Shown here in pieces: positions 1 through 4,562 of a DNA stretch of 11,394 bases. The position numbers and the translations under genes were made by a program. The notes beneath the pieces are model-generated. The model was not told the origin of the DNA. It was given only the letters and a program-made list of their open reading frames with translations, and ran no database searches. The DNA is from an uncultured Bacteroidales bacterium (lineage in GTDB: Bacteria; Bacteroidota; Bacteroidia; Bacteroidales; Paludibacteraceae), in NCBI GenBank assembly GCA_937885465.1, contig CAKZZM010000115.1:1-11394 (forward strand). Reading direction: 5' to 3'. Within the stretch, counting starts at the first letter, position 1. Every line of letters begins with the position of its first letter.

Positions 1-443
1 CAAAGGTTCTCGGCAAAATCTTCGGGGCTGTCCCACTTGCCTTCATACCTTTCTTCAAAATCTTCGATTGTGGCGTCCTTGTCATAGTTATCAAGATAAA
101 TCTCATACGCTTCTTTTTTGTCCTCGTCAAGTTCGGCAAATGCTTTGATACGCTCAAACTCGCTTGCGGTCGGTAGTCCGCTTTCGTGATACCAACTTTC
201 GGGGTAGTACTCAAAATCTTGCGTCATAAATTCGGGGTCAAGTTCATCGTGGTGCAACCTGCGGCAAAAGTCGCAAAATTCATCGTAATCGTCAAAGGTG
301 GTAATATCTACCCACATACCATAAAGGCTGCCGCAATTATATTTGTGATACGTACCGCAATAAATAGCGGGTTGTGCTTGGTCATAATGCGCTGCGTGGG
401 TGCGGATTTCTTCTTTTGTTAGGGGTTCTAAATTCGTAATCAT
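1..443 (-). CDS. ardA: ArdA-family antirestriction protein, C-terminus cut by the window edge
   Basis: The 147 visible codons encode an acidic protein with the ArdA signature: IYCGTYHKYNCGSLYGMW at about residues 27-44, then DDYDEFCDFCRRLHHDE and DPEFMTQDFEYYP at about 51-82. The tail (EERYEGKWDSPEDFAENL) matches the family's C-terminal region, so only about 20 residues are probably missing beyond base 1. ArdA proteins are elongated DNA mimics that bind and inhibit type I restriction-modification enzymes, protecting incoming mobile DNA. The ATG at 443 is preceded by an AT-rich sequence with no Shine-Dalgarno, as usual in Bacteroidota. A residue stretch of about 26 precedes the core fold. It follows the ArdC-like gene by 97 bp on the same strand, suggesting a joint anti-restriction unit. 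Family assignment is by motif recognition and is strong. Confidence 0.9.
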   Translation of the reverse strand, partial: MITNLEPLTKEEIRTHAAHYDQAQPAIYCGTYHKYNCGSLYGMWVDITTFDDYDEFCDFCRRLHHDELDPEFMTQDFEYYPESWYHESGLPTASEFERIKAFAELDEDKKEAYEIYLDNYDKDATIEDFEERYEGKWDSPEDFAENL

Positions 444-496
444 AGCTGTAAAATTTTAGATGTTATACTTTGTTTGTTGTCTTGGGTTTAAGCCTT

Positions 497-525
497 GCAG
501 GGTTGGGCGGTTGCCTTTCCCCTGC
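497..525. other. Small nested hairpin between the ArdC-like gene and ardA
   Basis: GCAGGG at 497-502 pairs with CCCTGC at 520-525, and inside it GGC (506-508) pairs with GCC (513-515). It lies in the 97-bp gap between the ArdC-like stop and ardA. There is no following T-run on either strand, so it is not a classical terminator. It could be an mRNA processing or attenuation stem, or chance. Confidence 0.25.
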
Positions 526-540
526 TTGGCTTGGTTGCTG

Positions 541-1095
541 TTATGCGTTGGCTTTGTGGCATTGGCTGATGTCAAAAAGATAGCAAAGGGGGTAAAAATC
601 GGTATCGGACTTTGTTTTTATTATTTGTTCTTCGGTTGCGTCCTCAAGCGTTACGCCTGCACGCTCTGCGTCCTCTGTCAAGCGTTCACTTTCTTTTCTT
701 CTCGGCTTTCCCCAAAATAGGAACGCTTTTTCACCTCTGCGGACTTGGTAGCCTTTTTCTTTCCACTGGTCAAAGGTGTTTAACTCGGTGATGTTGGCTT
801 GCTTTTCATAGTAGGCTCGCAACATTTCGTTAATTGTCGGAATATACTCGGCACCGGTCATTTCCATAATTTCGCGCTGTGCTTGAAATTCTGCGGATAT
901 ACCTCTCAACCAATCGCGCTTTTCCTGTGCGGCTTGCTGTTTGGCTGTCCTTGCCTTTTTTGCGTCCTCTACTACTTGCGCTACTACCTCGCCTGCGGTC
1001 TGCAATTCTGCTGCCCTTACTACTTGACCTGCTTTTACTGCGTTCATTGCCTTGTCTAACTTTGCGCTCTTTGCGCCTTTCTTTGTCGTTGTCAT
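541..1095 (-). CDS. ArdC N-terminal-like ssDNA-binding domain protein
   Basis: A 184-residue protein. Residues 1-65 are rich in Ala, Lys and Gln and probably helical. Residues 66-184 resemble the ArdC N-terminal ssDNA-binding domain (formerly DUF1738): an aromatic FDQW at 108-111, a GYQVRRGEKAFLFWGKP block at 115-131 (the family has a W..K..G..V.KGEK.. core), and a final hydrophobic strand YPLCYLFDISQC at 168-179. Full-length ArdC of IncW plasmids adds a C-terminal metalloprotease-like domain, absent here. Known ArdC binds ssDNA and protects the transferred strand from restriction; a similar role here is inference. It lies between an acidic 77-residue gene and ardA on the same strand. Upstream of its ATG is an AACAACTTAAAttttt sequence resembling the one before the genes at 1373 and 3325. 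Confidence 0.7.
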   Translation of the reverse strand: MTTTKKGAKSAKLDKAMNAVKAGQVVRAAELQTAGEVVAQVVEDAKKARTAKQQAAQEKRDWLRGISAEFQAQREIMEMTGAEYIPTINEMLRAYYEKQANITELNTFDQWKEKGYQVRRGEKAFLFWGKPRRKESERLTEDAERAGVTLEDATEEQIIKTKSDTDFYPLCYLFDISQCHKANA

Positions 1096-1139
1096 AATCG
1101 TAAAAATTTAAGTTGTTTATATTGTTGTTAATTACTTTG

Positions 1140-1373
1140 TTAGCACCAAACACGGCTGCATACCTCAAAATCTTCGTACTCGTCATAAATATCTCCGTAA
1201 TCGCTTTCGTCATCGTCAAACTTTCTCGGTTCAATGCTATCTTCTATATCGAAGAAACACTTACTTGCGGTAATGTTGGAGGAGAGATTAGATTGTTTTT
1301 CCAAACTTGCTTTTCCTGCGATGATAAGGCTCTGTGCCTCGGAGGTCATCTGAAATAATACTAACTGTTTCAT
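1140..1373 (-). CDS. Small acidic protein sharing its N-terminus with the MutS-domain gene
   Basis: A 77-residue protein with two distinct halves. Residues 1-37 (MKQLVLF...QSNLSSNITAS) closely match residues 1-37 of the MutS domain I protein at 3325, and the DNA is similarly conserved. The remaining 40 residues are very acidic (DDDESDYGDIYDEYEDFE) and end in CSRVWC. No family is recognised. The acidic tail could be a DNA-mimic-like patch or a remnant of a longer gene; neither can be shown here. It lies immediately downstream of structured cassette A and 44 bp before the ArdC-like gene. The ATG at 1373 is supported by the same context as the paralogous start at 3325. Confidence 0.6.
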   Translation of the reverse strand: MKQLVLFQMTSEAQSLIIAGKASLEKQSNLSSNITASKCFFDIEDSIEPRKFDDDESDYGDIYDEYEDFEVCSRVWC

Positions 1374-1809
1374 ATTCTTTGAATTTTTAAGTTGTTACTT
1401 GCGTATAAAGTAGTTATCGAGTTGAGTTGTTTTCCACTGCTTTTCAAAGGTAGTGGGTGCAGAAATGCAAGATTTTTGACAAAACAATACTCTTTTTTCT
1501 TGAGCATACACCGACCGATTAGTGAGACTGTATGCGTACCACAGGGCGAGAAAAAAGGAAGATTTTTTGCAAAACAGGGACTGCACGACCTTGCATAGGC
1601 TTGCCGGTTCGTCCGCGCCCACGTCTTACCTGCGAATTTTGGTGCAAGCCGAACGCAATGCCAAACGCGTTTGAGCATTGCTGAGGCGCAGCCCAAAATG
1701 GCTACATCGCAGATGTAGAAAACAATCTCAACAAAACTCGATAACGACCACTTTGTACGCGCAAAGTAACGACTGGCTAAAAATGAGAATTAAGAATATG
1801 TTGCAGTTA
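1261..1809. repeat. Direct repeat, copy A (leader plus first 37 codons)
   Basis: This segment aligns along its length with 3213-3680 in the same orientation. Conserved blocks include TTACTTGCGGTAATGTTGGA (inside the genes), TTGAATTTTTAAGTTGTTAC just upstream of both ATGs, GAGTTGAGTTG, TTAGTGAGAC, AACAGGGACTGC and GACCTTGCAT. The best-conserved core runs from about 1264 to 1600. Similarity weakens beyond but the last clear match is the ATGTTGCAGTTA block near 1798-1809. The repeat covers the untranslated leader and the start of the downstream gene, so whole 5' modules were duplicated. Copies are clearly diverged, not a recent duplication. Confidence 0.85.
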
Positions 1810-2205
1810 GACCATGAAGCGAATAAGGCGCACCGAGTAGTGTCCTGTGGACAGTACGAGGAGTAAGTGCGCCGCGCGAGTGAGCGGAGCGAACATAGAA
1901 CTCCATATGGCAGATGACTTCCGGCACAAAGAGCCTAATCGCAGGGAAAGCGCAAAGCCATAACTGCTGACAAGACTTTATAGTGCAGTGAAACAAGCCA
2001 TAATGTCTTGTGGCAGTTATACCTTATGAGCCGAGACGACTTACTGCCGACCGTGTCGCAGTGAATTGTCGCGGCTGCTTTTCCGACCTGCTGCAGATCT
2101 GCTCGCAGTCCTGGAGCAGTGTCGGACTACAAGGCGTGGGTTCCTGCGTGTCCCGGACTCCGCTATGCTAATCACCCATCACAGTTGCGCCCATCATCTG
2201 ACAAA
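1374..2205 (-). ncRNA. Structured non-coding cassette A (candidate RNA leader or ssDNA promoter)
   Basis: About 830 bases with no credible gene. It is packed with self-complementary segments: ATGCAAGAT (1465-1473) with ACCTTGCAT (1588-1596); GCATACA (1504-1510) with TGTATGC (1529-1535); GGCGCAC (1827-1833) with GTGCGCC (1867-1873), enclosing GTCC/GGAC at 1842-1852; and a two-part stem ATAACTGC/ACAAGAC (1960-1976) with GTCTTGT/GCAGTTAT (2005-2020). It starts just after a terminator-like stem and T-run at 2206-2247 and ends at the ATG of the 77-residue gene. Its length and several sequence blocks match cassette B. No known RNA family is recognised. Whether it acts as RNA or as folded DNA is undetermined. 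Confidence 0.45.
1504..1535 (-). promoter_or_regulatory. Covarying hairpin, copy A
   Basis: GCATACA (1504-1510) and TGTATGC (1529-1535) form a perfect 7-bp stem with an 18-base loop. The corresponding bases of cassette B form an equally perfect stem of different sequence (GTACATA/TATGTAC). The loop side TTAGTGAGAC is conserved. An outer helix (1465-1473 with 1588-1596) encloses it in both copies. Confidence 0.7.
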
Positions 2206-2247
2206 TAGAAAAAGAAAAAGCCGGCAGTGTCTCTCGACCTGTCGGCT
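2206..2247 (-). terminator. Intrinsic terminator of the small-gene operon
   Basis: AGCCGGCAG (2219-2227) faces CTGTCGGCT (2239-2247) across an 11-base loop. Read on the minus strand the stem has one A-C mismatch and is followed directly by TTTTTCTTTTTCT, the usual form of a rho-independent terminator. It lies about 80 bp past the stop of the 29-codon frame at 2328 and would separate that operon from cassette A. A second stem, TGCGAG/CTCGCA at about 2249-2271, lies just before it. Confidence 0.6.
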
Positions 2248-2327
2248 CTGCGAGTGTCCTCTGACCTCGCACCTCGTTTCCCCGATACCCTCACCACCTT
2301 TGCAGGCGGTGGGGTTCGGTTCGGTGG

Positions 2328-2417
2328 TCAGCATAGCACCACGACTGCCCAATCAATGGGTTCGCCTTGTTCCTGCAAGGCTCGGATTTGCTCTTGTTTT
2401 TTGTCTTGCTCGTTCAT
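2328..2417 (-). CDS. Very short frame of 29 codons, possibly a truncated gene
   Basis: The frame MNEQDKKQEQIRALQEQGEP followed by IDWAVVVLC opens with ATG two bases after the TAG of the preceding gene and ends with TGA. Its polar helical start followed by a hydrophobic segment looks like the beginning of a real protein, and the tight coupling supports translation. It may be a genuine small peptide or the surviving N-terminus of a gene cut when the terminator and cassette A were joined to it. No family is recognised. Confidence 0.38.
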   Translation of the reverse strand: MNEQDKKQEQIRALQEQGEPIDWAVVVLC

Positions 2418-2419
2418 AT

Positions 2420-2593
2420 CTAACAATGTTGTGAAGTGGTTACATATCGCCATAACTCTTCAATCGTTATCAGCGCATAAGGGAATACTACATTACTCGG
2501 CATACGATAGAAACGCCTTGCGTCCTCGTAATTGTCGTATTTGGCTAAATGCTTGTCGCCAAAATCATCTTTGAATAACACGAAAAACTGCAT
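2420..2593 (-). CDS. Small hypothetical protein (57 residues)
   Basis: Starts MQFFVLFKDDFGDKHLAKYD and continues with a region NYEDARRFYRMP and PYALITIEELWRY. The ATG at 2593 lies 5 bases after the TGA of the upstream gene. An in-frame TTG at 2602 overlapping that stop is possible but less likely. Composition suggests a small alpha/beta fold. I recognise no family. Its position between two other small co-directional genes, with gaps of 5 and 2 bases, points to a translationally coupled operon. Confidence 0.65.
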   Translation of the reverse strand: MQFFVLFKDDFGDKHLAKYDNYEDARRFYRMPSNVVFPYALITIEELWRYVTTSQHC

Positions 2594-2598
2594 AACTT

Positions 2599-2802
2599 TC
2601 AAAATATAAAATGTTCGCTGTCAAATACTTTCTTGTCACCTTTGAGGTATTTCCACTTTGACGTATCGGCAAAGTTGTAGCAGATGTATTCTTTTTCTGC
2701 GGGGTCATAATCATCACGCACCCAAACTTGGCTTTCTTTGGGTTCTTCAATCTCTTTGAGGGTAAAATACTCTCCGTGCTTTAATTCTTTTACTGCTTTC
2801 AT
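2599..2802 (-). CDS. Small conserved-looking hypothetical protein (67 residues)
   Basis: A compact hydrophilic protein with KELKHGEYFTLKEIEEPKES, then QVWVRDDYDPAEKEYICYNF and WKYLKGDKKVFDSEHFIF. The pattern of alternating strands with aromatic residues suggests a small beta-rich fold. Proteins of this kind recur, as far as I recall, in Bacteroidota conjugative elements, but I can attach no function or family name. The ATG at 2802 is 40 bp downstream of the MutS-domain stop, and the gene is followed after 5 bases by the next frame. Confidence 0.72.
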   Translation of the reverse strand: MKAVKELKHGEYFTLKEIEEPKESQVWVRDDYDPAEKEYICYNFADTSKWKYLKGDKKVFDSEHFIF

Positions 2803-2842
2803 ATTGTTGCCCGTCCTGCCGATAGCACAGCAATTAAATGGT

Positions 2843-3325
2843 TTATAACTTGTTGAATTGTGTAACTTGTTTCTTTTTGAGGTTCTTTGTTGCTCTGTTC
2901 ACATTGTCTATTTGGTCACAGATAGCCACACGCTTACCCTCTCGCACTAACTTGGGCAAATAGGTATCGAGCGCGTGGAACGGAAAGCCGCACATCGGTA
3001 TGTTAGACTTGCCGAATTTGGTCAGCGTTATGCCCAAAATCTTGGTAGCGTCCTTTGCGTCCTCGTTGTATGCCTCGTAAAACTCACCCACACGGAACAA
3101 AAGCAAAGCGTCCGGGTATTGTGCTTTTATCTCTTTCCACTGCTGCATAAGGTAGCAATCTGCAAACTCTTGTCCCGATAACTCTACTATCTTCTTAACC
3201 TCGCTTGCGTTATTACTTGCGGTAATGTTGGAAGAGAGATTAGATTGATTTTCCAAAACCGCTTTCTCTGCTGTTGATTGGCTCTGCAGCTCATCAAATA
3301 AATCGAATAATGATAACTGTTTCAT
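2843..3325 (-). CDS. Stand-alone MutS domain I (mismatch-recognition domain) protein
   Basis: A 160-residue protein. Residues 54-140 match MutS domain I: QWKEIKAQYPDALLLFRVGE, then FYEAYNEDAKDA, LGITLTKFGKS, IPMCGFPFHALDTYLPKLV and GKRVAICDQI. The Phe-X-Glu element that inserts into mismatches in bacterial MutS is present as F82-Y83-E84. Full MutS is about 850 residues; here the connector, lever, clamp and ATPase domains are missing and the frame ends soon after domain I, so no ATP-driven repair is possible. Residues 1-37 are not MutS but a module shared with the gene at 1373. Binding of distorted or structured DNA, or interference with host mismatch repair during transfer, are inferences. 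It follows cassette B directly. Confidence 0.85.
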   Translation of the reverse strand: MKQLSLFDLFDELQSQSTAEKAVLENQSNLSSNITASNNASEVKKIVELSGQEFADCYLMQQWKEIKAQYPDALLLFRVGEFYEAYNEDAKDATKILGITLTKFGKSNIPMCGFPFHALDTYLPKLVREGKRVAICDQIDNVNRATKNLKKKQVTQFNKL

Positions 3326-3680
3326 ATTGCTTGAATTTTTAAGTTGTTACTTGCGTACAAAGTTGTTTTCGAGTTGAGTTGATTTCCACTGCTTTATAAA
3401 GGTAGCGACTGCCGAAATGCAAGGTTTTGGACGGAAAAATACTCTTTTTTCAAGGCGAGTACATACCGAACTTTAGTGAGACTATGTACGTTCCGCAGGG
3501 CGACTGAAAAAAGGAAGATTTTTCTGCCAAACAGGGACTGCCTGACCTTGCATAGCGCAGCGGTTCGAAGCGGTCGCGTCTTACCTTTGCAGTGCGAAAT
3601 CAATCTCAATAACTCGGAAACGCAAACTTTGCAAGTAACAACTGCCCGGAAAATCCAAGGCAACAATATGTAGCAGTTAT
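3213..3680. repeat. Direct repeat, copy B (leader plus first 37 codons)
   Basis: Diverged copy of 1261-1809 in the same orientation. The match includes the N-terminal coding segment up to the ITAS codons (3213-3325), the AT-rich pre-start sequence, and the leader to about 3680 (ATGTAGCAGTTATA). The rest of the downstream gene (MutS domain) is unrelated to copy A's downstream gene, so the boundary of homology lies inside the reading frames. Confidence 0.85.
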
Positions 3681-4140
3681 ACCGCTTTATCGTTTGATGA
3701 GCCGCAGTATAGCCAATCAGCAGAGAAAGCAAAAGAACCGCGTTAGGGATTGTCAGGGACGAGGTGAACTGCACTGCGCCAGCACTATGCAGTGAGCCGA
3801 TGTGTCGGACGATAGCCGATGTTTGATAGTGACAGCCATCAAATGACATCGGCCATCGGAGGACGGGAGCGAGCAGCGTACCCCGAGAAAGCCCGACCGA
3901 AAGGCGAGTCTGCCGTGCAGTGAGAGCGGAGTGCTGCCAGAGGGAATACCACCATGCCAGTCTCTGCTGACATAGTGGTATTAGCGCAGGTAGGCAATAA
4001 GTGAAACAAGTGAAAGAGATACGGCTTGCCGTGTCTCTGTAACCTGTGTAGCCTATTGCCGTTAAGCCAAGCGACCTCCGGCGCACGGAACGGTAACGGA
4101 ACAGCAGACCGCCCTTCGGTAACGCCCAAAAGAAAAAAGT
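3326..4140 (-). ncRNA. Structured non-coding cassette B (candidate RNA leader or ssDNA promoter)
   Basis: About 815 bases, nearly the same length as cassette A. Clear stems are ATGCAAGGT (3417-3425) with ACCTTGCAT (3545-3553); GTACATA (3459-3465) with TATGTAC (3483-3489); CCGATGTTTGAT (3816-3827) with ATCAAA (3838-3843) and CATCGG (3847-3852); AATACCAC (3945-3952) with GTGGTATT (3975-3982); GGCAATA (3993-3999) with TATTGCC (4054-4060); and, inside the last, AGAGATACGG (4015-4024) with CCGTGTCTCT (4029-4038) closing a 4-base loop. Some open frames cross it, but their products look random (Cys-, Leu- and Ser-rich, no motif) and the frames ignore the stems. Both cassettes also share AGTGAAACAAG inside a long stem. 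No known RNA class is recognised. Confidence 0.45.
3459..3489 (-). promoter_or_regulatory. Covarying hairpin, copy B
   Basis: GTACATA (3459-3465) pairs perfectly with TATGTAC (3483-3489) around a 17-base loop ending TTAGTGAGAC. Relative to copy A, three of seven pairs are changed on both sides (C-G to T-A, T-A to C-G, C-G to T-A), preserving pairing. Confidence 0.7.
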
Positions 4141-4170
4141 TTCCCTGAAGAATATAAACCAAGTTTCATT

Positions 4171-4210
4171 TATTCTACAAGATTCTACATTTTTCTACAA
4201 TCTTCTACAG
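4171..4210. repeat. Four TTCTACA direct repeats at exact 10-bp spacing
   Basis: TTCTACA occurs at 4173, 4183, 4193 and 4203, all on the same face of the helix. A partial reverse copy, TAGTAGAA, lies at 4230-4237. The array sits between the iterons and cassette B. On the minus strand it is TGTAGAA repeated just upstream of cassette B, so it could be a protein-binding array controlling that cassette, or part of a replication origin. Confidence 0.75.
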
Positions 4211-4279
4211 AGGAAATAATGCTGTGCTATAGTAGAATAGTGTCATTTATGTTAGAAATGTATATATATCACATACATG

Positions 4280-4475
4280 TTGCCATTAACATTGTAAACA
4301 TTGAAAACAATGCTGATTTATAGCGACTTACGAAAAATTATAGCCCGTAACAATGTTAATGATGACCATTTCCTAAAACAATGTTTATAAATGTTAACGT
4401 ATGTTTTGAGCATAGAAAAGTATAAATGATTGATATATGACAGTGTTTACAATGTTACAAATGTTAACAGGCTAT
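4280..4475. other. AT-rich iteron region, candidate replication origin
   Basis: Related 8-9 base iterons (AATGTTAA and close variants) occur at 4286-4293 and 4295-4302 (reverse orientation), 4352-4359, 4380-4387, 4390-4397, 4451-4458 and 4460-4467, often as pairs 9-10 bp apart. The stretch is strongly AT-rich and lies beside the 3' end of the primase-helicase gene. Iterons next to a primase/helicase gene are the layout of SaPI-type satellites and many plasmids. Origin function is inference; no Rep-specific box is known for this protein. Confidence 0.5.
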
Positions 4476-4503
4476 TGACAGAATGGATAGAGTAATTGAT
4501 GGG

Positions 4504-4542
4504 CAAAATAAAAAGCACACTACCTATTGCGAAATAGTGTGC
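4504..4542 (-). terminator. Intrinsic terminator of the primase-helicase gene
   Basis: GCACACTA (4515-4522) pairs perfectly with TAGTGTGC (4535-4542). On the minus strand the stem is followed by TTTTTATTTT. It starts about 20 bp after the primase stop codon. Confidence 0.85.
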
Positions 4543-4562
4543 CTATTATTTACTTCCGATGG

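Noticed and set aside
2066..2434. Plus-strand open frame of 122 codons
   Set aside because: Runs antisense through the terminator, the small coupled genes and part of cassette A; composition is random-looking and no promoter is seen.
2594..2602. Earlier TTG start for the small gene ending at 2420
   Set aside because: The ATG at 2593 is 5 bases after the upstream stop and is the more usual start.
3394..4086. Minus-strand open frame of 230 codons across cassette B
   Set aside because: The product is rich in Cys, Leu, Ser and Thr with no motif, and crosses all the long stems and the repeat shared with cassette A, where the corresponding frame is not kept. Best read as non-coding.
3326..4140. 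Group II intron or other known large ribozyme
   Set aside because: I could not find a domain V-like hairpin, a reverse transcriptase gene or intron boundary sequences, and the region precedes a gene instead of interrupting one.
4171..4475. CRISPR array
   Set aside because: Repeat units are 7-9 bases with 2-3 base gaps or irregular spacing; there are no 25-40 base repeats with unique spacers and no cas genes.
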